64,000 nucleotides of DNA from the NCBI RefSeq assembly GCF_018688155.1, contig NZ_CP061312.1, positions 310,001-374,000 of the forward strand, given 5' to 3'. Positions 44,175-52,262 of the stretch are shown here, piece after piece. The notes beneath the pieces are model-generated. The model saw only the letters and a list, made by a program, of their open reading frames with translations. It made no database searches and was not told where the DNA came from. How positions within the stretch are numbered: the stretch's first letter is position 1; each line of letters opens with the position of its first letter. The position numbers and the translations under genes are program-made. Source of the DNA: Polynucleobacter sp. AP-Sving-400A-A2. GTDB taxonomy: Bacteria > Pseudomonadota > Gammaproteobacteria > Burkholderiales > Burkholderiaceae.

Positions 44175-44702
44175 ATGAGTAAGAACCCATTTGACTTGAA
44201 TGCAATGGCAAATCAAACTAAGGGCATGAAGGCTGCTCAGGCAGTTGGCCAGGTAGCGCTAACAAGCGCCCAGGAGATCGCTCAATTAAATCAGCGCGCT
44301 GCACAAGAGCTCTCTTCTCGAATGCGAACCAAAGTAGCGGAGCTCATGAAAACGCAGGATCCTAAGTCAGTATTTGATTATGTTCATGCTGAGGTATTGC
44401 AAGATGCTGCTAAAGAGGTAGCCGAATATCAGTCCCAACTGTTTCAGGCCTTAGCTAGCGGAAATAAAGAGTTGGCAAAAATTGCCGAGACAATGATCAA
44501 AGAGTCGCAGCATGACTTAATTCATTTTGTGAATGAGGCAACACAAAATTCTCCTGCGGGTGCTGAGCCATACACCTCGATATTTAAAGCCTCTTTTAAC
44601 AGCGCGCTTGAGAATTTTGATCAGATTCGGTCAGCTATGACAGATTCTTTTTCAAACTTTGAGAAGAGTAGTGCTGCAGTAAGGCAAAAAAGAAGTAAAT
44701 GA
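44175..44702 (+). CDS. Phasin family protein
   Basis: A 175-residue helical, Ala/Gln-rich protein that fits the phasin family, which coats polyhydroxyalkanoate granules. Helical blocks include QEIAQLNQRAAQELSSRM and VAEYQSQLFQALASGNKELA. SD AGGGAG precedes the ATG. It suggests PHA storage, though no phaC gene is in the window. Confidence 0.8.
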   Translation: MSKNPFDLNAMANQTKGMKAAQAVGQVALTSAQEIAQLNQRAAQELSSRMRTKVAELMKTQDPKSVFDYVHAEVLQDAAKEVAEYQSQLFQALASGNKELAKIAETMIKESQHDLIHFVNEATQNSPAGAEPYTSIFKASFNSALENFDQIRSAMTDSFSNFEKSSAAVRQKRSK

Positions 44703-44764
44703 AGGTAAATAAAAACAAATAAGAAGCAAATCCATTAAGAATCTAGAAAAATCCAAGAATTTAA

Positions 44765-45607
44765 TTACGGGTTGCAGTGACTGCAGAGGGATGGATTTGC
44801 AAATTTGAGTGTCTTGATGGCCTTGATATCTCGATGTTCACATTTAAGGCATCCCCATATTTTTGTGATCTCTTGATTGGTAGGCATGCCACAGGCGTTA
44901 CAGGGTAAGCCGCGCTGGATATCTTTGATCCAATAGCCTGGTGTTTGGCATGCTGGGCATAAGGAATTGATCTTGTTTGCCAGATCGAGAGTGGCTAGCC
45001 GAATATTTTCCATGCGCGTAGGATTGGCAAAGGCTCTGAGATCATTTTCAACATACACAAGCCCCTTTGAGGAGTGCGCTGAGGCCCATTCAAAGGCATC
45101 CTTGAGCTGCTGGATATTGCTAATATTCTTGATTGATTGTGGATGGTATTGATCTGTAGGTTTGACCACCAGAAGATGCGATGGAAAAAGTGCAGTATGC
45201 GCAAATTTTTCCAACTCTTCCCAATGTTTTACATAGGCATGATTATTTTGTGCGGGGGCGCTATAAAACCCCGTAATTTCTAGTTGTAGTTTTGAGTCAA
45301 TCAGAATGACTAGTTCGCTATTCCATGCCAGCATCCCGGTATATGGGTCAGCACTAAATGCCCCTTCATTTGCTAGGCCCAGATCTGTGCCGATGAGCTC
45401 CATACCGATCTGGGCTTTTTTCCTTACGGCATCGAGCTGGCTGCCATACCTGGGCGTTTCTAAAGTAAAAGTTCCTAGTAGATCGGTATCGTAAGCATCA
45501 GTATGTTTTACGTCCATCCCGGTGGCGGGCTGCAAGACTGCTCTCAGTACATGCTCTTTGCCATGTTTTGTTAAAACGCTTGCAGTTCTATTGGAATAAA
45601 TACCCAT
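44765..45607 (-). CDS. DUF6671 family protein with C-terminal zinc ribbons
   Basis: A 280-residue soluble protein resembling DUF6671. The C-terminal 70 residues hold four CxxC knuckles: CPAC, CNAC, CLKC and CSHC, enough for two zinc ribbons. The N-terminal 200 residues (MGIYSNRTASVLTKHGKEHV, YGSQLDAVRKKAQIGMEL) have no obvious catalytic motif. Located just downstream of the SbtA-like permease gene (7 bp), possibly co-transcribed. Function unknown. Confidence 0.75.
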   Translation of the reverse strand: MGIYSNRTASVLTKHGKEHVLRAVLQPATGMDVKHTDAYDTDLLGTFTLETPRYGSQLDAVRKKAQIGMELIGTDLGLANEGAFSADPYTGMLAWNSELVILIDSKLQLEITGFYSAPAQNNHAYVKHWEELEKFAHTALFPSHLLVVKPTDQYHPQSIKNISNIQQLKDAFEWASAHSSKGLVYVENDLRAFANPTRMENIRLATLDLANKINSLCPACQTPGYWIKDIQRGLPCNACGMPTNQEITKIWGCLKCEHRDIKAIKTLKFANPSLCSHCNP

Positions 45608-45614
45608 GGACTGA

Positions 45615-46583
45615 TTACATTACCAATTTTGCAATCATGGCGTAAAGAGGGATGCCCAAAATAATATTGAATGGGAAGGTGATGCCTAAAGACATACCCA
45701 TATAAAGGGCTGGATTAACTTCTGGCAATGCATGTCGTAAAACTGCTGGCACGGCAATATAAGAGGCGCTTGAAGCAAGCACCATGAGCAAAATAGTATT
45801 ACCAAGTGGTAGGCTAATGAGCTTGCAGAAGGCTAGTGCGATCAAGGCATGGGAAAGTGGGGAGGCAATGGCGTAGAGCAGAGTGATGGGGGGTTTGCCA
45901 TACAAACCTTTTATATTTCTAGCTGCCATTAAGCCCATGTCTAATAGGAAAAATGCGAGCATGCCTTTAAAAAGATCAATAGAAAACGGTGCCATGAGTT
46001 TTTGACCAGCATCGCCACTCATAAGACCAACTACCATTGAGCCAAGCAGCAAGAGCTGCGCACCATCAGTGAAAGACTCATGCAGAATTTTGGAGATCCC
46101 TGTTTGCTTAAGTGCCGATTGAATTTGTTTTGCATGCGCAGCCCTTGCTTTGTTTGCCAAAACAATTGCCAGGATGATCGCTGGGGACTCCATGAGTGCC
46201 ATTGCTGCTGCCATGTGACCCCCGTAAGCAATATTAAATTGATCTAAGTATTGGGTGGCCGTAATGAAAGTTACTGCACTAACGGAGCCATAGGTTGCGG
46301 CTATAGCTGCTGCATCAAACGTGTTGAGTTTGGTTCTGAGGATTTGGTAGCCAATGATCGGAATCAAAATGGCTAAAAAGATAGCGAGGCCCAGTGAGAG
46401 TGCAATTTCTGTTGTGAAGCCTGACTTATGTAAGGCAAATCCTCCTTTGAGACCTAATGCCATTAAAAGGTAAAGCGATAAAAAGCGAGCGATTGGGGGA
46501 GGAATTTCTAGATTGGATTTAACGGCGCCAGCAAATGCGCCAAATAGGAAAAACAGAATTGCGGGGTCAAGAAAATTTGCCAT
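45615..46583 (-). CDS. SbtA-like sodium-dependent bicarbonate permease
   Basis: A 322-residue membrane protein with about ten segments. It matches the SbtA family: PAILFFLFGAFAGAVKSNLEIP at the start, YLLMALGLKGGFAL near 40, GSVSAVTFITA near 104 and AAAMALMESPAIILAIVLANK near 127. SbtA is the cyanobacterial Na+/HCO3- symporter; homologues occur in heterotrophs. A LysR regulator gene lies 3 bp upstream on the same strand. The role here could be anaplerotic bicarbonate supply, or an alternative substrate. Confidence 0.85.
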   Translation of the reverse strand: MANFLDPAILFFLFGAFAGAVKSNLEIPPPIARFLSLYLLMALGLKGGFALHKSGFTTEIALSLGLAIFLAILIPIIGYQILRTKLNTFDAAAIAATYGSVSAVTFITATQYLDQFNIAYGGHMAAAMALMESPAIILAIVLANKARAAHAKQIQSALKQTGISKILHESFTDGAQLLLLGSMVVGLMSGDAGQKLMAPFSIDLFKGMLAFFLLDMGLMAARNIKGLYGKPPITLLYAIASPLSHALIALAFCKLISLPLGNTILLMVLASSASYIAVPAVLRHALPEVNPALYMGMSLGITFPFNIILGIPLYAMIAKLVM

Positions 46584-46586
46584 GGT

Positions 46587-47459
46587 CTAACGCCTAATAA
46601 TTGCTTCTACGAGTGGATGCTGAATTTTCTTTTCGGAGCGAATAGCATAAAAATATTCGTAAACATGCTCACATTTACCAATCATTTCAATGTGATAAGT
46701 TTCTTGTAAATCCTGCTTGATACTTTCTCCCGCTGGAAAGACCCCGAGGCCGCTAGCTGCAAAGGTTTTTAGGAGAGCGCTATCCTCAAACTCCCCCGTA
46801 ATATTAGGGATGATGTGGTTTTCTGCAAACCATTGATCAATTAAATAGCGAACTTTCGAGTGAGAGGTTGGTAGCAGGATAGGTAACTCATTAAGACATT
46901 CTGGAAATGGTTTTTTAGATTGCTTGAGCAGTTTCTGGGGGCCAAACCAAGCAATTGATGTCTTAATCAATTCTTCGCTGTAGACGTGAAGATTTTTGTT
47001 TGCAGGAGCGGGTCTATCAGCGAGCACGATATCTAATCGATGCAAAGCTAGATCAGCCAGGAGGTCTTCAAATTCACCTTCATGAGCAATGAGCTGTACA
47101 CCACTCTTCTCCAGAATCGGAGCTAACAGTTGCCGAGTTACTAGCTTAGGGAGTCCATCAGAGACGCCGACGGTAATTTTGATTTTGCGGGAGCTTGCCG
47201 CTTCTCTTACTGCCTCCGGTAGTTGCTCTCCTAGGAGAAAAATTTGATCGGCAATTTCTAAGGCTGCAAATCCGGATTCCGTGAGAGTAATGCCGCGACC
47301 GGCCGGTTTAAATAGTAAATAGCCGAGTGATTTCTCTAATTCATGTACCTGAGCGCTAATCGTCTGAATCGCGATATTGAGACGTTCAGCGGCCCTAGAC
47401 ATGCTGCCTTCTTTGGCTACTACCCAGAAGTAGTAAAGGTGACGGTAGTTATAAAGCAT
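46587..47459 (-). CDS. LysR-family regulator (NhaR-like)
   Basis: A 290-residue regulator. The N-terminal winged helix-turn-helix (SMSRAAERLNIAIQTISAQVHELEKSLG, residues 18-45) begins with YNYRHLYYFWVVAKEGS, as in NhaR. The C-terminal inducer-binding domain starts near 90. It is upstream of the SbtA-like gene in the same operon, 3 bp apart, so it likely controls the permease, perhaps in response to Na+ or bicarbonate. Confidence 0.85.
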   Translation of the reverse strand: MLYNYRHLYYFWVVAKEGSMSRAAERLNIAIQTISAQVHELEKSLGYLLFKPAGRGITLTESGFAALEIADQIFLLGEQLPEAVREAASSRKIKITVGVSDGLPKLVTRQLLAPILEKSGVQLIAHEGEFEDLLADLALHRLDIVLADRPAPANKNLHVYSEELIKTSIAWFGPQKLLKQSKKPFPECLNELPILLPTSHSKVRYLIDQWFAENHIIPNITGEFEDSALLKTFAASGLGVFPAGESIKQDLQETYHIEMIGKCEHVYEYFYAIRSEKKIQHPLVEAIIRR

Positions 47460-47578
47460 TTAATTGTCAGCTTTTTACGAAATTATTATCAATATATATC
47501 TGCTTTTAACTTAAAGCAAACTAACCTAAATTAACCCCATAGAAATCCATGGAATACATGGATGATTTTTAGGGGGGG

Positions 47579-48850
47579 ATGAAATTGGAACTATTTAGCC
47601 CGGAGTTTTTTTCGGCATTACTGGCAATTATTGTCATTGACTTAGTGCTTGCGGGTGATAACGCGATTGTCATTGCAATGGCCGCAAGAAATCTGCCAGC
47701 ACATCTGCAGAAAAAAGCCATTATTTGGGGCGCTGTTGGCGCAATTGCAGTGAGAAGCGCTATGACGCTGGTGGTGGTCTATTTATTGAAGATCCCTGGT
47801 TTGATGCTGATAGGCGGCTTATTGTTAGTTTGGATTGCATATCGCCTACTAAATCCCGAGCAAGAGAATGATGAGCACGGTAATGCTTCTACTACCTTTT
47901 GGGGTGCAATGAAAACCATTGTGATTGCGGATGCCATCATGGGTCTGGATAACGTACTTGCGGTAGCAGGTGCATCACACGGTAGCTATGTGCTCGTCGT
48001 ATTAGGTCTCCTCATTAGTATTCCAGTTGTTATTTGGGGCTCAACACAAATACTGAAAATCGTTGAGCGCTATCCCTCTGTGACTTACTTAGGCGCTGCT
48101 GTCCTAGCTTGGACGGCTGCAAAAATGATGATTTCAGAGCCAATTTCTCAAGAGTGGCTTGCTTCACAGAGCCCAGCCTTGGAATACCTCATTCAAGTGG
48201 TAGTTGTATTAGGTGTATTAACTAGTGGCTTTATTAGAAGTAGACGTGCGCTTGAAGAGGTTATTGCTCCTTCGGTTGTTATTCCGGAGTCTGCAAATAT
48301 GGTTTCATCACAGCAGTCCACTCATTTTGGAGAAAGTAATATGAATAAAATTCTGATTCCAGTAGACGGTTCAAAAAATTCAGAGATGGCAGTAAAGCAT
48401 GCCGTAAAGACTTATGGTCAAGATCCTAATGCGTCTTTTCATTTGTGCAATGTGCAGCCTACCTTGTATCGTCACATCGGAAAATTTTTAAGTAAGCAAA
48501 CGATTAGTGAGTGGCATGCTGAGCGGGCAGCTCAGGCATCAGCATCTGCTACTGCTTATCTCGAAAAGCAGGGCCTGAAATTTTCATTTACCTACGTCTG
48601 CGGAGACACGGGGACTGCCATTCGTGATGAGGCTGTACGACTTGAATGTGATCGCATTGTGGTTGGCACTTCAAAGAAAAACTCTCTGAGCCGTCTATTT
48701 GAAAACTCTACAACTGCCAAGCTACTAGAAATCAGCGATATTCCGGTAGAGGTGGTCACCGGTAGCTCCTTGCCTGCTCTTGAGCGCTGGGGGATCCCAG
48801 CTCTCGGTGCTGGTGCAGCAACAGCCCTGATGGCTGTAGTGATCGACTAG
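47579..48850 (+). CDS. TerC-family membrane protein fused to a universal stress protein domain
   Basis: A 423-residue fusion. Residues 1-235 are a TerC domain with about seven segments and the acidic motifs VIDLVLAGDNAIVIAMAARN (near 20) and IADAIMGLDNVLAVAGASH (near 115), proposed to bind divalent metal. A linker of about 20 residues precedes a UspA domain (KILIPVDGSKNSEMAVKHAV from 257; VVGTSKKNSLSRLFENSTTAKLLE near 360), then a hydrophobic tail. An internal GGAG (48329-48332) lies eight bases before the in-frame ATG at 48341, so the USP part may also be made alone. TerC proteins are linked to manganese export during membrane-protein folding. Confidence 0.85.
   Translation: MKLELFSPEFFSALLAIIVIDLVLAGDNAIVIAMAARNLPAHLQKKAIIWGAVGAIAVRSAMTLVVVYLLKIPGLMLIGGLLLVWIAYRLLNPEQENDEHGNASTTFWGAMKTIVIADAIMGLDNVLAVAGASHGSYVLVVLGLLISIPVVIWGSTQILKIVERYPSVTYLGAAVLAWTAAKMMISEPISQEWLASQSPALEYLIQVVVVLGVLTSGFIRSRRALEEVIAPSVVIPESANMVSSQQSTHFGESNMNKILIPVDGSKNSEMAVKHAVKTYGQDPNASFHLCNVQPTLYRHIGKFLSKQTISEWHAERAAQASASATAYLEKQGLKFSFTYVCGDTGTAIRDEAVRLECDRIVVGTSKKNSLSRLFENSTTAKLLEISDIPVEVVTGSSLPALERWGIPALGAGAATALMAVVID
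48341..48850 (+). CDS. Possible nested start: stand-alone USP
   Basis: In-frame ATG at 48341 (codon 255 of the fusion) with SD GGAG eight bases upstream would yield a 169-residue USP protein beginning MNKILIPVDGSKN, the standard start of UspA-type proteins. It may be a second product of the TerC-USP gene. Confidence 0.45.
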   Translation: MNKILIPVDGSKNSEMAVKHAVKTYGQDPNASFHLCNVQPTLYRHIGKFLSKQTISEWHAERAAQASASATAYLEKQGLKFSFTYVCGDTGTAIRDEAVRLECDRIVVGTSKKNSLSRLFENSTTAKLLEISDIPVEVVTGSSLPALERWGIPALGAGAATALMAVVID

Positions 48851-48871
48851 TTTTTCCTGCTGTTCTCTTTT

Positions 48872-48898
48872 TGCCCTCTTTTTGAGGGCATTTTTTTA
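48872..48898 (+). terminator. Intrinsic terminator of terC-usp
   Basis: TGCCCTC (48872-48878), T5 loop, GAGGGCA (48884-48890), then T7. Confidence 0.92.
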
Positions 48899-49003
48899 TC
48901 TAAAAATATTCAGTTAAATACTGAAATAAAGTCAATTAAATTCTTCTTTATTAGGAAAGAAAATCTGTCTATTGTGTATAGGTGTTTAACAAAGGAGATA
49001 TCT

Positions 49004-49336
49004 ATGAATGTGATCTTAGAAGCCAAGGAAGGGGTCGAGCCAGAATTAAAAGTCTTCACAGAAAATCGAGTGAAATTTTCTTTAAAACGACTTTTATGGA
49101 TGGTGCGGAAAATGAAGATTTGCTACTCAACAATTTCGTCCTCAAAGACTATCTGTAGTCAAAATTGCGTAGTGAGCTTGGAGACATTTGATCATCACCG
49201 AATTGAGGTCAGCATGACTGCTAGAGATAAACGCATAGCGCTTAAAATGTGTTTGAAGAAAATGTACAAGCTGGTGCAAAAGGCATTACACAAAAGCCAG
49301 CAATATGGTCGATTTTCAAAACATGTTTATATATAA
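49004..49336 (+). CDS. HPF/RaiA-like protein (putative ribosome-associated)
   Basis: A 110-residue basic protein. ATG 49004 has the strong SD AAAGGAG. The order of strands and helices fits the S30AE (HPF/RaiA) fold: ELKVFTENRVKFSLKRLLWMVRKMKI, a CVVSLETFDHHRIEVSMTA strand pair and a C-terminal helix RIALKMCLKKMYKLVQKAL. Similarity is weak and the usual DNG loop is replaced by Ser/Cys-rich residues. Function uncertain. Confidence 0.5.
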   Translation: MNVILEAKEGVEPELKVFTENRVKFSLKRLLWMVRKMKICYSTISSSKTICSQNCVVSLETFDHHRIEVSMTARDKRIALKMCLKKMYKLVQKALHKSQQYGRFSKHVYI

Positions 49337-49651
49337 GCAGATCATTCCAAATGCAATTGATTCGTCATAAGTATGATCTAATAATCTCTGAACATGTGGG
49401 GAGTAGCCTGCTCAGTTATCTGAGTCCTTTTTATCGTCAATTCAACCTTTGGGTCCGGTATAGAGGTGAGTCAATATCAAGGCAAGACCATTTAAATCTT
49501 GATAAATGGTTATCTTTTGAATATGCATCCCCAATCTTTGCTTTATTTACCAAAAATCGTGCTCAAAGCCCTGATTTTGGGAATTTTGTCCATTTTCGAT
49601 CCAGTGCAGCGAGATAATCAAAGTTCTTATTTATTTTCGCAAAGTCTCGTA
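49337..49651 (+). other. Intergenic region before the RND operon
   Basis: About 315 bp. A frame open to 49617 starts inside the preceding gene; from ATG 49351 it would give 88 residues, but there is no good SD or recognisable domain and it probably is not coding. The promoter of the efflux operon must lie here. No clear regulator site was recognised. Confidence 0.35.
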
Positions 49652-50914
49652 ATGAGTGCCATGAGGCTCGCACCGATATTCCTGATTTATTGCCTATGTA
49701 TAGGCGGGGTCAGTGCGCAAGTTCAAAAGCCATTGACGATCAACGAGCTGATTGGGATTGCATTGGAGTCGAGCCCTCAGGTCTTGGCGGCTCGGGATCA
49801 ATCCAAGGCAATTAAAGGGCAGCTCTCTTCAGCTCGCGCGATTCCAAATCCTGATTTTGAAGTGAACACCGGGCAGCAGAGGTCCGCATCTGGCCCGTTA
49901 ACCACTGGGAATGTCTCGTCATGGTCGGTGACACAACCTTTGGATATGCCTTACACCCGCTACCCTAGAGTCAATGCTGCCGAGGCGAATGTCCGCGCTG
50001 CTGAGGCCACTCGCATCGCTTTTGAAATCGAAATGATTTCCAGAGTGCAGCAGCGATTCTATGAATTGATGCGTCGCGATGCAGAATTAAAAGCTGCCGA
50101 AGAAGATTTGAGTCTGACCAAGCAAATTCGGGATCGCATGCAAATTCGTTATGACGTCGGCGATACCGCTCGATTTGAATTAATCCGGGCGCAAACCGAA
50201 TTTCTGAATGCGCAAATTAATGCAGAATCTAGCAAGCTTAGGGTTGAGCAGGCCAAGGGCCAGTTGAGGCAGGTTGTGGGGCATAGCTTGCCACCTGACT
50301 ATGAGGTTGTTTCGCAAACCCTCAAGATGGAGCCATTACCTGCTTTGCCAATATTGCTCAGCGAGCTTCACGCGCAAAGTCCTGAGTTGCAAAAGGCAAA
50401 AGCAGATGTTGAGGCAACGGAGTCAAAGCTGAGTTTTGAGCAGAACTCTCGCTTACCTCGGCTTTCCATAAAAGCTCAGCAATATAACGACCCCAACTTT
50501 ACTGATCGCTTGTATGGCTTAGTGGTGAGTATTCCCATTTGGGATTTTAAGGGTGGGCAAATTGCTGAGGCAGAGGCTAATGCATCTAGAGCCAAGAATC
50601 AATTGAATGCTCAAAGTCAAAGTCTTGAGCAGCAATTAGAGACTGCTTATAAGCTTTATCAAATGACAAGCTATCAAGTAAAAATATTAGATCAAGAGGT
50701 TGTTCAGTTGGCATCGAGTGCCAGAAGAATTGCAGAGGTTTCTTATCGTTATGGTGAGCGTGGCATGCTCGAGTATTTAGATGCCCAAAGAACATTCCGA
50801 GTAGCTCGTAATGATTTAATTAAGGCTCGTTTTGATTTGGCTTCAGTCCTTACGGAGATTGAACGTTTAAGAGCAAGCCCAGAGTGGATTGCAAAAATTG
50901 AGAGTGGAAAGTGA
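49652..50914 (+). CDS. Outer-membrane efflux channel (CzcC/CusC, TolC family)
   Basis: A 420-residue TolC-family protein. ATG at 49652 starts a signal peptide (cut near SAQ|VQK); an in-frame ATG farther upstream would bury it. Long coiled-coil-forming helices are visible (AAEDLSLTKQIRDRMQIRYD, RQSQ-rich repeats), with the repeat structure of the TolC fold. It forms the outer-membrane duct of the RND pump encoded next. Its TGA shares one base with the MFP ATG. Confidence 0.87.
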   Translation: MSAMRLAPIFLIYCLCIGGVSAQVQKPLTINELIGIALESSPQVLAARDQSKAIKGQLSSARAIPNPDFEVNTGQQRSASGPLTTGNVSSWSVTQPLDMPYTRYPRVNAAEANVRAAEATRIAFEIEMISRVQQRFYELMRRDAELKAAEEDLSLTKQIRDRMQIRYDVGDTARFELIRAQTEFLNAQINAESSKLRVEQAKGQLRQVVGHSLPPDYEVVSQTLKMEPLPALPILLSELHAQSPELQKAKADVEATESKLSFEQNSRLPRLSIKAQQYNDPNFTDRLYGLVVSIPIWDFKGGQIAEAEANASRAKNQLNAQSQSLEQQLETAYKLYQMTSYQVKILDQEVVQLASSARRIAEVSYRYGERGMLEYLDAQRTFRVARNDLIKARFDLASVLTEIERLRASPEWIAKIESGK

Positions 50915-52260
50915 TGAAGCAAAAGTTCACAATAATGATGGATCAGTTAAAGACTTGGTATACCCAATACTCGGCGATTGCAAAAGTCTATGTTCAGGAA
51001 TGGATCACTGTTGTTATCAAAACTCAGAATGATTTATACATTTTGACTCATGAGTGGTTTAGCGCTCACTTGCCACGCGTCGCTCAGCAATATGATAAGA
51101 GTCCTCAGTGGACACAAAAAAGCCTTTTTTATCTTCCGTGGTTTTGTTTATTTTTGATCATCCTGAATTACTTCAATGTATTTGATCGCAGCCCAAGCAT
51201 TAAATCAGTCCAAGACCCCAATGTGGTGATTGTGAATCAGGACTTACGCAATATGATTACCAACGGCAGCATCTACACCGGCACCTTTGTAGAGGAACTG
51301 CGTGCATCTGGCCGTATTGATTTCAATGAATTATTTCTGTCGCGTATTGGGGCAAATGTGACGGGCCGTGTCTCTGACATCTTGGCTATCCCCGGTCAGC
51401 TTGTAAAGCAGGGTGATATTTTGGCGAAAATTACCTCTACTGAATTGACGCAATCACAACTTTCTTTTTTAAAAGCCAAGAGCGCGAGTCAGTTAGCTGA
51501 TCAAGCTGCTAATCGTGCCAGAATTCTATACAAAGAGGATGTGATTGCTTTAGCAGAGCTTCAAAAGCGTGAAGCTGAAGCTAGTAGCGCAAAGGCCGAG
51601 TATCGGGCCAGCAATGATCAATTGCGCGTTCAAGGAATGGATCAACCCAGCATTGATCGTTTGGCAAAATCGGGTGTAATTGAGTCAATTAATAATGTCA
51701 TTGCAACTATTCCGGGTGAGATTGTTGAGCGCAAAATTAATAAGGGGCAAGTAGTTCAGCCGGCCGATGCTTTATTCACTGTTGCTGATCTGAGTTCCCT
51801 TTGGGCTGTCTCGGAGATTCCGGAGAGTAATGCCTATCTCATTCATAAGGGTCAGAAAGTCACTCTGGTAATCCCCGCCTTGCGAGGCTCATCAATTGAG
51901 GGTGTTGTTGCCCATGTGGATTCGATCGTTAACCCACAAACGCGCACAGTAGTCGTCAGAATGGAAGTGCCAAATAAAGATGGCCTTATCAAGCCAGGCA
52001 TGTTGGCAACTATGATGATTGAGAGTCAGCCTACTGAGCGCTTGCTAGTTCCATCTAGTGCAGTGATCCGTGAAGATAACCATGATCATGTCTTCATACG
52101 TGAGGACGAAGATACCTATCGGATGGTCACAGTGAAATTGGGCCCTGAGGGCAGGGGTTATCGTCCAGTGATCTCCGGCCTGAAGGATGGTCAGGAAATC
52201 GCCGTTAATGGTGCCTTCCATTTAAATACTGAACGTAAGAGACAGTTGAGTGGTGGTTAG
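50914..52260 (+). CDS. RND periplasmic adaptor (CusB/CzcB family) with N-terminal extension
   Basis: A 448-residue membrane-fusion protein. The adaptor core spans about residues 110-445: barrel-sandwich hybrid (GRVSDILAIPGQLVKQGDILAKI near 150), helical hairpin near 165-230, then GEIVERKINKGQVVQPADALFTVADLSSLW near 268. Before the membrane segment (about residues 70-90: LPWFCLFLIILNYF) lies a cytoplasmic region of some 68 residues, Trp/Tyr-rich, not usual in this family. The start ATG overlaps the channel gene stop (TGATG). Confidence 0.88.
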   Translation: MKQKFTIMMDQLKTWYTQYSAIAKVYVQEWITVVIKTQNDLYILTHEWFSAHLPRVAQQYDKSPQWTQKSLFYLPWFCLFLIILNYFNVFDRSPSIKSVQDPNVVIVNQDLRNMITNGSIYTGTFVEELRASGRIDFNELFLSRIGANVTGRVSDILAIPGQLVKQGDILAKITSTELTQSQLSFLKAKSASQLADQAANRARILYKEDVIALAELQKREAEASSAKAEYRASNDQLRVQGMDQPSIDRLAKSGVIESINNVIATIPGEIVERKINKGQVVQPADALFTVADLSSLWAVSEIPESNAYLIHKGQKVTLVIPALRGSSIEGVVAHVDSIVNPQTRTVVVRMEVPNKDGLIKPGMLATMMIESQPTERLLVPSSAVIREDNHDHVFIREDEDTYRMVTVKLGPEGRGYRPVISGLKDGQEIAVNGAFHLNTERKRQLSGG

Positions 52261-52262
52261 TC

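Noticed and set aside
48974..49003. Upstream start for the HPF-like gene
   Set aside because: The AAAGGAG SD places the start at ATG 49004.
49351..49617. Open frame before the RND operon that could encode 88 residues
   Set aside because: No SD, no domain, composition unlike neighbours, and the stronger reading frame for the downstream channel gene begins only at 49652.
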